A stretch of DNA of 6,731 bases from an uncultured Eubacteriales bacterium. Its GTDB lineage: Bacteria; Bacillota; Clostridia; Christensenellales; DTU072. Location of the stretch: the NCBI GenBank assembly GCA_902766325.1, contig CACXDF010000161.1, forward strand, positions 1 to 6,731. The letters run 5' to 3'. Positions 1-6,643 of the stretch are shown piece after piece. Each line of letters opens with the position of its first letter. Position 1 is the first letter of the stretch. The notes beneath the pieces were generated by a model, which saw only the letters and a program-made list of their open reading frames with translations, did no database searches and was not told the origin of the DNA. The translations under genes were made by a program, and so were the position numbers.

Positions 1-1
1 C

Positions 2-3000
2 AAGACGAGCGAATATGCCGTTTTAAATCCGTCCTACGTTACGAACGGAGCCGCGATCCCCGCAGGCGTATACGTAATAAGCGGAGGCGAATACGTATCG
101 GCGGAAGGCGGTACGTTCGATACGTCGAACACCTATTACACGAGGACCGTACGCGCGACTTCTTACTTTACCGGCGCAGGACGTCCTTATTTCAGCGGAA
201 CGGCCGATCTCGGTTCTTTGTCTTCGGGGATCTATTATTCGGGAGCTAATAACTTTACTTCGTCGAGCAATTACGCTTTAAAGATCGTATCCGCGCCGTT
301 TGAAGTGCGTAAGCAGATCATTCATATTACCGGTGTGGAGAGAGAGTATTACGACTCGGATCAAGCGAATTGGACCTTCGTTTTGGGAGACGATACGGAG
401 GTGAACAGCGAGGTGCTCGGTATTCTTTATTCCGACAAAGTCGGATTGAGACGGCTTTTGACCGACGCATCCGATATAGCAAGCGGCGCCGGCTCTTATT
501 ATACCGCTTCGTCCGGGAATTACTATATGACTTTGAGTAAGACCGAGATCAACAGGTATAACGAATCGAACGATAATAACTATTATATCGTCTGCGACGG
601 TGTTTCCGTCTCCGGCGTAAGTTCCGACATGATCTGTATTCCGCTTTTTATCAAGCGCGTACCCGTCGTCGTTTCTATCGAATTGACCTCAAACGTCGCA
701 TACGGCGATAAGCCCTCCAAATCGGAGCTTATTGCCGGTATCCGCTACAGCAGGTATCCTGACGTCTCCGGAAATCAAGCGGCGTCGCAAAAACAAAGAG
801 AGTTTTTCAGCTTTATCGAAGGAGACGACGTAATAGACTTTGCCTCCATTATTCGAGCTGTTTCTACGACCGATTATAACAACGGCAGTTCCACTTCGCT
901 CAGTTTGCTGTATAATTTGGCGATGGACGTAAACGCCGTCAACAACAGCGGCTACGATAATTATTTTGTCAGCTTCGGCGAGATCGTTTATACGATCGAA
1001 CAGAAGAGGATCGATATTCAGGTCGTGGTCAATAACAGTTATTACGATGCTTCCGCGTCTATAGACGGCACATCTTTCTCGACAAGACCGTTCACCGTAC
1101 TGTATTCGGACGTGAACAGTATGTTCTACGACGACCAGTCGAACGATTATCGTTCTTACAGTCTGAAGATCGATACCTTTACGGCGGGCGAAAACGTTTA
1201 TTCGGAGAACGATCTTTCCGGACAGATCATGGAGATCATTAACGACGTCGAGTTTATTCGTTACGTCGTCTACGACGCCAATAACGGGGATACGGTCGTA
1301 GCGACGGGCGCTACGGTGCAAGAACTTTGTTCGGCGCTCGGGTACTCGTATACGTCGGGAATGACTATAACGGAGTTGATGAACGTCGTTAAGACGAACA
1401 ACAGTATGTATCGTCTCAGAGAAGTGATCCGTTATAAAAACGTCACTTACGATTCCGTCCAACTGTTCCTGAAAGATATGACGCAGTATATCATTGAAGA
1501 TCAGAACGGCAATACCGATTATATGGCCGGCGTCAACAATATTCGACTTTACGACGAAACGAAGTGGTACGACAGTAATAACTATATCCTCGTTTCTGCC
1601 AGAACGCCCATCATCGTCTATCCGGAGATCGACTCTATCGGAGAATATACGGACGGTAAGACGGACGGCGCGAAGTATATCAATATGGTAGGCGATACGG
1701 AGGCGATCCTCAGCGGTAGCGTCAGCGTGAACAAAACGACGAAAGAGATATCCAATCTCAGCTTTATTATTCGTTTGAATATGAAGGGTATGAAGACTTC
1801 CGTTTACGATTATTCGTCTCAATACTTTGATACGTTGTCCTTCTCGACCGCTTACGAGAGTTCTTATTACGTAGGCAATCTTTATTCGAGAGAATTGCGC
1901 TTGTACTACGTCAGCGGCGGAACGGAAGCCCCTGACGGCAGCGTCACGTTAAGAGTCGGCGACGTAGTGACCGTTACGGCAGTCGTCGGAGAAAGATTCG
2001 ATAAGTTCTCCAGACGACCCGACATAAAGTCTCTGAAATTCAAGATCAGATTGGTCGAAAAGCAAATCGTCAACAGCGACGATACCGTTGTTTCCGTTTT
2101 GCCGCTCGCCGATCCGACCGATACGATCTTGTACGACGCAAGCAGTTTGGAATACAAACGGCTTCCGTACGGCGCTTCCGTTAAGAATACGTCGGGCAAT
2201 TACGTTTTGTTCGATCCGTCTCAAGACGGCACGTCGGGTGTCGATGTTCGCAAAGAAAACTACGATATGCTCTCCATGCGCGTTCGCCTGACGCCTGAAA
2301 TGGGTAAAGAAAACTATGCTTTCTCTACGACCGTTTATGAAAATAACGTCGGTAAACTGATGTTTATCGCAGTCGGAGGCGCAGAACGCAAATACTTGAT
2401 CCGTTATTATTATAAAGGGGATTATTACTCGCTCAATACCCACACGATCGCGCAAGCCGGAGTAACGTATTACAGATTACAAAGCACCCTCGGAGAGAAT
2501 ATCCCCGCGGCGGGAGCGGATGATTATTATTGCGAGAGAGGCGGATTATTGTATCGTGTTTCCGCGATCGATCCGTCCGAAATATATTATAAACCGGTCG
2601 TTCAGACCTTGTCGGTCGGTTCCGTTATTTCCAATCCGTCGGACTACTGTGTTGAATTCTGCGAAGAAGCGCTTTCAAGCGCTCGACTCGGCGATCTCTT
2701 TGACGGTAACAGCCACAGAATAACCGTTTATCTCGATAAGGTCGGTTATTTGTCCGACATGGAAGAATCGCATCAAGAAACGACGATCAACGTTTCTTCC
2801 CAATTCGCGCCCAACGGCAGCCAGGCTTACGATGCCGGTAGACTGTATTGCACCGCCGCGAAGGCAACTTTGGCGGCAGGCGATAGAGTGATCGGCGGAG
2901 GAACGGACTATTACGTTTTGAAGGACGGCGTGCTTACGATTCCGGACAGCATTTTCGCAAAGGAGGGCGTCGATTATTATACCGTAACGCACGACCCGAC

Positions 3001-5596
3001 CGTATCTTCGACGAATCAGCCCACGAGCGCGCATTATTATGAACAGGCTGTAGCTTCTTCCTATTTGTTTACGAACTATACTTCCGCTTATACGGCGCTC
3101 AGAAAGTACTATGTTTACGTTTCTTTGGACGGAGACGTTGCGTATTCTTCCGATTCCACCGAAGTGTCGAAATTGATCCTTTCTTTCACCGGCGGTTTAT
3201 TCGAATATCGGACTTCTTATTCGGCGGATAAAGACGATCGTCAAACGAAATGGGATGAAGTCAGCGAGCTTTTAAACGACGCCGTGTTCTATGTTGCGAC
3301 CGACGGAACGCAGATCGAAGGTCAAGCGGGCGTTTCGTACGAAAACGTTCAGCCGATCGTAACGTATTTTGCGATGAAGCAAAAACTGGCTTGGGCGGTC
3401 TCCGTACGCAACGGAGAAGAAACGTACGCGTATATGCGTAACCTCATTGTCTTCCCCGAACAATTCTACGATAATTCTTCGGCTTATCTTGTTACGAAAG
3501 AAACGGCGGACAGCATCGGCGAGATGATCAGAAAAGTCACGAATTCCGTACTGTACTACTCATCGTTCGGCTCTGCGGATAATACGAATTCTATGGCGAA
3601 TCCGCCGCTTGTAACGTCGACGATGGTCAGCTTCGGTTCCGCATCCTTCTCCGCGTACAACGCGGTGACGGGCGACGTGACGCCGTCGAGCGTGACGGCC
3701 AATAACGCGGATTACGGTTTGTATCGGATGAGACTGCCGATCCGCTTATCCTATCCCGGTTCTCAGGATCCTTATCAGTACGTTTTGGAATACAAAATAT
3801 TGGTAACGGACGCCGCAACTTCCGGACAAACGACTTTCTACGAATATAACGTTTCCGGAACGAAGATGGTAAAAGCAGACGCGACGCCGTATACGCCGTC
3901 GGCGTCCGTCCCCGTGAAGTTCTCCGCGCTTGGATCGACCGAGAAATACTTCTTTAACGACGCGCCCATCGACGCATATAACAGCGCGACGTATACTTTC
4001 GACCTTGATTTCGCGGACGGCGTAAGTTATGCCAACGCGATGATCTATATCGGTTTGTCCGATCGTGAACTCAGCGATCTGACGTCGAATATGCTCGTAT
4101 CCAATTATGACTTGTGGAATGCGTCCGGTATCGGCATTTCGATCTCCAAGAGATCGGGCTCCTTAACGACGAAAGTATACGGATCGGTTTACGTCCCGTC
4201 AGATTACGTCGTCGTACCGTTTGGATCCGTCTTTGAAGAGAACGAAACGTATTATCGGAGAGAAGGCGAAAACGGAAACTACAGCTATGTAAGAATAACG
4301 CAATACGAAGTCGGCGAGCCCGTTCCGGATAACTGCTATGTGATCGATAAAGATAAGAAAGCAAACAGCAGTAATATCTATGCCAGCGACGACTATACCG
4401 ATATCGATTGGGAACGCGGACGCAATATCCTGAAAGTCGATTATATCAAGATGGATACCGAGGCGCTAATTTCCGTACGTCTGTACCAGTATTATCTGAA
4501 CGGCAATACCTATGTGACCGATTTCGTATGGCAGGAGTATTTCAGGGCGAATTTCTATAACGGTATCAGTGAAAACTCGTCCAAGATCGGTATGCGAGCC
4601 GTAAAGCAGATCGTCGATAACGTCCGTTACGTCGGTTTCAGAGTGTCTTCTTCCGAAATTAAACTTTACGGACACACGATGACGACCTATAATATGACTG
4701 ATTTCGATTTCTCGAAGACGTCGTTTGGCACGGGCGGATTCAAATACGTGATCAGTGGCAGATCGAATCAGCAGACGAACGATCCTGTGTCGGGGTATAC
4801 GGAAGGCGTATTTGTCGACGGGCATTCTATTATGCAATCCGCTACGTTGCCGGTCGATATGTGGTTGAGTTACTTCGGTATGAGCGGAGGCGAGTATTTC
4901 GCACTTTCCGACGCATACGGAACGCCGCATTCTTATACGGGCAATACCGTCTCGATGACGTTCAGTATTTCGCCCGATACGGACAGTAAAAACTTCCTTT
5001 GGTATTTCGGCAGCTCGACGCCTTATTTAGGTATCTACGATCCGGAATCCTATCTGCGTCAGCGCGGACTCGCTATCGTCAGTATTCAAGACGATCTGTA
5101 CTTTGAATTCTATAAGTACGATAAAGAATATACTCGTCAGCTTTTGAATCTGCCTTTGGCGGAAGGGTATAATCTCGCCGACGGAAAAGAACATACATTT
5201 ACCGTTACGGTCGGTGATTTCTGTGCCGAATACAAAGACGAGTATGAAGAAATGCTGACGCAAACGCAAAAACCGGCCAGCCCGATCGAAGATCGCTTTA
5301 CGGCGTTGACTTTGGCCAGAGATCTCGGTACGGGGACCGTCCAAGCTCCGGCAAGAGGATTCTATTTCGTAAAGATCTGTATCGACGGCAAATTGACTAC
5401 TTGCGTATGTCCGTATTTAAACGATCTGAGTAACGTGCTCGATATCGAAGCGCATAAAAACGAGGACGCCGAGATCGGCTCCACGATCGTCGATCAATAT
5501 TTCTTGCAGGGTATTTATTACACGGGTATCCGTTCCGAAGCCAAGATGACGATCAAAGATTATTCGACCTACGACGTAAGGAATGCAAATGAATAA
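2..5596 (+). CDS. Giant secreted/surface-type protein with MBG-like and lectin-like regions (5' end outside window)
   Basis: The reading frame is open from the left edge to the TAA at 5594-5596, so 1864 codons are visible and the true start lies upstream. I do not recognise the protein as a named family. It is rich in Tyr, Ser, Asp, Asn and Thr, poor in Cys and Trp, and has no obvious internal membrane segment, which fits an extracellular beta-rich protein. Numbering visible residues from position 2, four stretches resemble MBG-type Ig-like repeats (an 'NY' strand, a 'tI.kr.i.v' strand, then 'YgD' or 'YYD'): about 73-120, 205-240, 320-355 and 522-544. Residues 19-50, 815-867, 944-1017 and 1400-1450 carry YY hairpin modules. 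Residues from about 1550 to 1864 look like a LamG/concanavalin fold. The C-terminus is polar, with no LPXTG or hydrophobic tail, so any anchor or signal peptide must lie upstream. Codon use resembles that of the downstream genes, so recent transfer is not indicated. A role in adhesion or glycan binding is inference. Confidence 0.85.
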   Translation, partial: KTSEYAVLNPSYVTNGAAIPAGVYVISGGEYVSAEGGTFDTSNTYYTRTVRATSYFTGAGRPYFSGTADLGSLSSGIYYSGANNFTSSSNYALKIVSAPFEVRKQIIHITGVEREYYDSDQANWTFVLGDDTEVNSEVLGILYSDKVGLRRLLTDASDIASGAGSYYTASSGNYYMTLSKTEINRYNESNDNNYYIVCDGVSVSGVSSDMICIPLFIKRVPVVVSIELTSNVAYGDKPSKSELIAGIRYSRYPDVSGNQAASQKQREFFSFIEGDDVIDFASIIRAVSTTDYNNGSSTSLSLLYNLAMDVNAVNNSGYDNYFVSFGEIVYTIEQKRIDIQVVVNNSYYDASASIDGTSFSTRPFTVLYSDVNSMFYDDQSNDYRSYSLKIDTFTAGENVYSENDLSGQIMEIINDVEFIRYVVYDANNGDTVVATGATVQELCSALGYSYTSGMTITELMNVVKTNNSMYRLREVIRYKNVTYDSVQLFLKDMTQYIIEDQNGNTDYMAGVNNIRLYDETKWYDSNNYILVSARTPIIVYPEIDSIGEYTDGKTDGAKYINMVGDTEAILSGSVSVNKTTKEISNLSFIIRLNMKGMKTSVYDYSSQYFDTLSFSTAYESSYYVGNLYSRELRLYYVSGGTEAPDGSVTLRVGDVVTVTAVVGERFDKFSRRPDIKSLKFKIRLVEKQIVNSDDTVVSVLPLADPTDTILYDASSLEYKRLPYGASVKNTSGNYVLFDPSQDGTSGVDVRKENYDMLSMRVRLTPEMGKENYAFSTTVYENNVGKLMFIAVGGAERKYLIRYYYKGDYYSLNTHTIAQAGVTYYRLQSTLGENIPAAGADDYYCERGGLLYRVSAIDPSEIYYKPVVQTLSVGSVISNPSDYCVEFCEEALSSARLGDLFDGNSHRITVYLDKVGYLSDMEESHQETTINVSSQFAPNGSQAYDAGRLYCTAAKATLAAGDRVIGGGTDYYVLKDGVLTIPDSIFAKEGVDYYTVTHDPTVSSTNQPTSAHYYEQAVASSYLFTNYTSAYTALRKYYVYVSLDGDVAYSSDSTEVSKLILSFTGGLFEYRTSYSADKDDRQTKWDEVSELLNDAVFYVATDGTQIEGQAGVSYENVQPIVTYFAMKQKLAWAVSVRNGEETYAYMRNLIVFPEQFYDNSSAYLVTKETADSIGEMIRKVTNSVLYYSSFGSADNTNSMANPPLVTSTMVSFGSASFSAYNAVTGDVTPSSVTANNADYGLYRMRLPIRLSYPGSQDPYQYVLEYKILVTDAATSGQTTFYEYNVSGTKMVKADATPYTPSASVPVKFSALGSTEKYFFNDAPIDAYNSATYTFDLDFADGVSYANAMIYIGLSDRELSDLTSNMLVSNYDLWNASGIGISISKRSGSLTTKVYGSVYVPSDYVVVPFGSVFEENETYYRREGENGNYSYVRITQYEVGEPVPDNCYVIDKDKKANSSNIYASDDYTDIDWERGRNILKVDYIKMDTEALISVRLYQYYLNGNTYVTDFVWQEYFRANFYNGISENSSKIGMRAVKQIVDNVRYVGFRVSSSEIKLYGHTMTTYNMTDFDFSKTSFGTGGFKYVISGRSNQQTNDPVSGYTEGVFVDGHSIMQSATLPVDMWLSYFGMSGGEYFALSDAYGTPHSYTGNTVSMTFSISPDTDSKNFLWYFGSSTPYLGIYDPESYLRQRGLAIVSIQDDLYFEFYKYDKEYTRQLLNLPLAEGYNLADGKEHTFTVTVGDFCAEYKDEYEEMLTQTQKPASPIEDRFTALTLARDLGTGTVQAPARGFYFVKICIDGKLTTCVCPYLNDLSNVLDIEAHKNEDAEIGSTIVDQYFLQGIYYTGIRSEAKMTIKDYSTYDVRNANE
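56..151 (+). repeat. YY hairpin module 1 in giant protein
   Basis: Visible residues 19-50. The pattern is Ala-Gly-x-Tyr, a turn with Gly-Gly-x-Tyr, then Gly-Thr-Phe-Asp and Asn-Thr-Tyr-Tyr-Thr-Arg-Thr. The same layout (Gly or acidic residue, one or two residues, Tyr-Tyr, a short Gly turn, then a Phe or Ile and a second Tyr-Tyr) recurs further along the protein. It is diverged at the DNA level, so this is a protein repeat and not a recent duplication. Each unit probably forms a beta hairpin, which is inference. Confidence 0.45.
218..1633 (+). other. Region with degenerate MBG-type Ig-like modules
   Basis: This part of the giant gene holds several stretches that resemble MBG-type Ig-like repeats of large bacterial surface proteins. 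In those repeats an 'NY.l' strand leads into 'f.I.k..i.v', followed by a 'YgD' or 'YYD' turn. The clearest copies are at 260-360 (SNYAL, then FEVRKQIIHITG, then YYDSD), 620-709 (FIKRVPVVVSIEL, then YGD), 960-1057 (DNYFVSF, then YTIEQKRIDIQVVV, then YYDAS) and 1565-1633 (SNNYILV, then PIIVYP). The spacing between copies is irregular, and long insertions of unknown type separate them. The match is by eye and the modules are weak, so a profile search could change the boundaries. Confidence 0.4.
2444..2602 (+). repeat. YY hairpin module 2 (three YY pairs)
   Basis: Visible residues 815-867 of the giant protein. Three Tyr-Tyr pairs are spaced about 20 residues apart: AGVTYY, then AGADDYY, then DPSEIYY. 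Between them lie short Gly-containing turns and alternating hydrophobic strands (for example GGLLYRV). This agrees with modules 1, 3 and 4 in layout but not closely in sequence. Confidence 0.45.
2831..3052 (+). repeat. YY hairpin module 3 (longest block)
   Basis: Visible residues 944-1017. The series reads DAGRLY, then GGTDYYVLKDG, then IFAKEGVDYYTV, then SAHYYEQAV. The middle two units are the best examples of the pattern: a Gly-x-Asp-Tyr-Tyr entry, a Lys-Asp-Gly turn, a strand, and a second Gly-Val-Asp-Tyr-Tyr. The block may link larger beta domains on each side, which is inference. Confidence 0.5.
4199..4351 (+). repeat. YY hairpin module 4
   Basis: Visible residues 1400-1450. The block reads SDYVVV, then VFEENETYYRREGENG, then YSYVRI, then VGEPVPDNCYVID. 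It follows the same entry, turn and exit plan as the other modules, with one Tyr-Tyr pair replaced by Cys-Tyr. It separates a middle region without recognisable domains from the C-terminal lectin-like region. Confidence 0.4.
4640..5593 (+). other. C-terminal lectin/LamG-like region of giant protein
   Basis: Visible residues from about 1550 to 1864. The order of short motifs resembles a LamG/concanavalin-like jelly roll: a strand with MWLSYFG (residue 1620 on), an inner strand with WYFG (1667 on), then LADGKEHTFTVTVGD (1725 on), matching the 'l.DGkwHtvtv' step. After that comes FYFVKICIDGK (1787 on), matching 'v.lyvDGk', and a closing strand near EAKMTIKDYS. Such folds usually bind glycans or mediate adhesion. 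Three Cys (in KICIDGKLTTCVC) sit close together in an otherwise Cys-poor protein. No calcium or sugar site can be assigned by eye. Confidence 0.45.
5577..5582 (+). promoter_or_regulatory. Ribosome binding site for tsaE ATG at 5589
   Basis: The bases TAAGGA lie inside the last codons of the giant gene. They touch the ATG at 5583 directly, which is too close, and stand 6 bases before the ATG at 5589, which is a normal spacing. This favours 5589 over 5583 as an ATG start. Confidence 0.5.
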
Positions 5597-6077
5597 TAAC
5601 GTAATTTCTACAGAAGAGAGGGCGCTTCCGGATTTAAACGGAAGCGCCTTGGAAAAAACAGAATATCATTCTTCTTCCGTACGGGAGACCGACGAGATCG
5701 CAAGTCGTTTCGCAAAAATGATCAAAGGCGGCGAGACTATACTTATGTACGGAGAACTTGGTGCGGGAAAGACGACCTTTACAAAAGCACTTTTTAAGGC
5801 GCTCGGCGTCACGGATACGGTCACAAGTCCGACGTTTACGCTGATGAAAACGTACTACGGAAAGTATACCGTTCATCATCTGGATATGTATAGGATCGAA
5901 ACGGAAGAAGACGTAGAAGAACTGGGTTTAAGAGAAGAGATCGAAGGTAGCGACGTGACCGTGATAGAATGGAATAAGTTTACTGATTTTATCGGCGCTG
6001 TTTATGCCGTCTCTATCGAATATTTAGGAGAAAATACACGAAAAATAACAATTGCGCTCTTGCAAAAGAACGCATGA
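5589..6077 (+). CDS. tsaE: tRNA t6A37 threonylcarbamoyltransferase complex ATPase TsaE
   Basis: TsaE is the cytoplasmic P-loop ATPase that works with TsaB and TsaD to place threonylcarbamoyl on A37 of ANN-decoding tRNAs. From the ATG at 5589 the protein is 162 residues. The Walker A motif GELGAGKTT is at 55-63 (Lys61, Thr62), TSPTF at 79-83, HLDMYR at 97-102, the acidic helix ending ELGLREE follows, and IEW is at 126-128. All are typical of the family. The ATG at 5583 is poorly placed for its ribosome binding site. An in-frame TTG at 5649 would give 142 residues with Walker A starting at residue 35, which is where family members usually have it. The first 20 residues from 5589 do not resemble TsaE and overlap a strong hairpin. 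From 5589 the gene overlaps the giant gene by 8 bases. It is followed closely by tsaB. Function is certain; the start is not. Confidence 0.95.
   Translation: MNNNVISTEERALPDLNGSALEKTEYHSSSVRETDEIASRFAKMIKGGETILMYGELGAGKTTFTKALFKALGVTDTVTSPTFTLMKTYYGKYTVHHLDMYRIETEEDVEELGLREEIEGSDVTVIEWNKFTDFIGAVYAVSIEYLGENTRKITIALLQKNA
5619..5650 (+). repeat. Strong inverted repeat (hairpin) at the giant gene/tsaE junction
   Basis: GGCGCTTCCG (5621-5630) and CGGAAGCGCC (5639-5648) are perfect 10-base inverted copies around an 8-base loop, GATTTAAA. One G-T pair and one A-T pair extend the stem to 12. No T-run follows on either strand, so it is not a standard rho-independent terminator. It starts 22 bases after the giant gene's stop. 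The 3' arm covers GGAAG (5640-5644), which could serve as ribosome binding site for the alternative TTG start at 5649. It might act as a translation control, an RNA processing or stabilising element, or a small palindromic repeat. The role is inference; the pairing is plain in the sequence. Confidence 0.8.
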
Positions 6078-6078
6078 C

Positions 6079-6085
6079 GGAAGGA
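6079..6085 (+). promoter_or_regulatory. Ribosome binding site for tsaB ATG at 6089
   Basis: GGAAGGA lies just after the tsaE stop and ends 3 bases before the ATG at 6089; its first GGAA is 6 bases away. It is downstream of the ATG at 6074, so it can only serve the 6089 start. Confidence 0.6.
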
Positions 6086-6088
6086 AAA

Positions 6089-6643
6089 ATGAGAATACTC
6101 GCTATCGATACGTCCGCTTCGTCCATCGGGATCGGCATTTACGACGGAGCGTATCATACAAAAAAAACAACGCCCGATCCCAAATCGCATAACAAGACCC
6201 TTCTTGCCGAGATCGATGCTTTTTGTCGGGAGCTCGGTACGTCCGTACAGGATATGGACTATTACGGCGTGATCGTCGGACCCGGTTCTTTTACCGGTAT
6301 CCGTATCGGCGTTGCCACCGTAAACGCCTTTGCTATGGCAACGAAAAAAGAAGTCGTCGAGATGACTTCGTTGGAAGTTTTGGCGGGAGGAGAGGACAAA
6401 ATGGTTCTTCTCGACTGCAAACACAACAACTATTACGTCGGCTTGTTCCGTAGCGGTTCCGTCGAATATAAATGTATGAAAAAAGAAGAGACGGAAAAGA
6501 TCGACTTGCCTAAATCGTATGTGGAAGGGACGTATCCGGAAGAAATGTTGAAACTGGCTGTCGAAAAGATCGAAAAAGGAGAAACGGTCAAAAGAGCGAA
6601 GCCTTTTTATATCAAAAGTTCTTCCGCCGAAACAGGTGAATAA
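6089..6643 (+). CDS. tsaB: tRNA t6A37 threonylcarbamoyltransferase complex subunit TsaB (compact)
   Basis: TsaB is the non-catalytic ASKHA-fold paralogue that pairs with TsaD and TsaE in t6A synthesis. From 6089 the protein is 184 residues: ILAIDTS at 3-9, SHNKTLL at 33-39, GPGSFTGIRIG at 64-74, TSLEVLA at 93-99, LLDCKHNNYYVGLF at 107-120 and a closing YIKSSSAE at 174-181. All are family hallmarks in the right order. An in-frame ATG at 6074 would overlap the tsaE stop as ATGA and add five residues. I chose 6089 because a purine-rich ribosome binding site precedes it and because family members start with a Met-x-Ile-Leu-Ala-Ile-Asp-Thr-Ser type N-terminus. The usual length is near 230, so the C-terminal subdomain is about 45 residues short. 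The ending motif is present, so this looks like natural compaction rather than truncation. Confidence 0.94.
   Translation: MRILAIDTSASSIGIGIYDGAYHTKKTTPDPKSHNKTLLAEIDAFCRELGTSVQDMDYYGVIVGPGSFTGIRIGVATVNAFAMATKKEVVEMTSLEVLAGGEDKMVLLDCKHNNYYVGLFRSGSVEYKCMKKEETEKIDLPKSYVEGTYPEEMLKLAVEKIEKGETVKRAKPFYIKSSSAETGE
6634..6639 (+). promoter_or_regulatory. Ribosome binding site for rimI
   Basis: AGGTGA lies in the last codons of tsaB and ends 3 bases before the ATG at 6643. With the stop and start sharing a base (TAATG), translation of rimI is probably coupled to that of tsaB. Confidence 0.55.

Noticed and set aside
218..220. TTG as the start of the giant gene
   Set aside because: The frame stays open to the left edge, the upstream codons match the rest in style, and a YY module lies upstream at 56-151. 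No ribosome binding site precedes 218.
689..1822. Long antisense open frame (377 codons) opposite the giant gene
   Set aside because: It is Arg- and Ile/Val-rich with no recognisable motif, and is explained by the sense gene's codon bias, which avoids antisense stops.
1949..2455. Antisense open frame of 168 codons
   Set aside because: Shadow of the giant gene for the same reason; no motif or start context supports it.
2668..2683. Small palindrome AGCGCT-TTCA-AGCGCT inside the giant gene
   Set aside because: Only a 6-base stem in the middle of a coding region, as expected by chance in a gene of this length.
5480..5580. Promoter for the tsaE cluster inside the end of the giant gene
   Set aside because: TTGCAG with a 17-base spacer to TATCCG is the best pair I could find, and the -10 match is too poor to claim.
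5619..5650. Hairpin as a rho-independent terminator of the giant gene
   Set aside because: The stem is followed by TTGGAAAAAA on the + strand and by a mixed pyrimidine stretch on the other strand, so there is no T-run.
6002..6424. Antisense open frame of 140 codons across tsaE and tsaB
   Set aside because: It lies opposite two well-recognised genes and shows no family signal.
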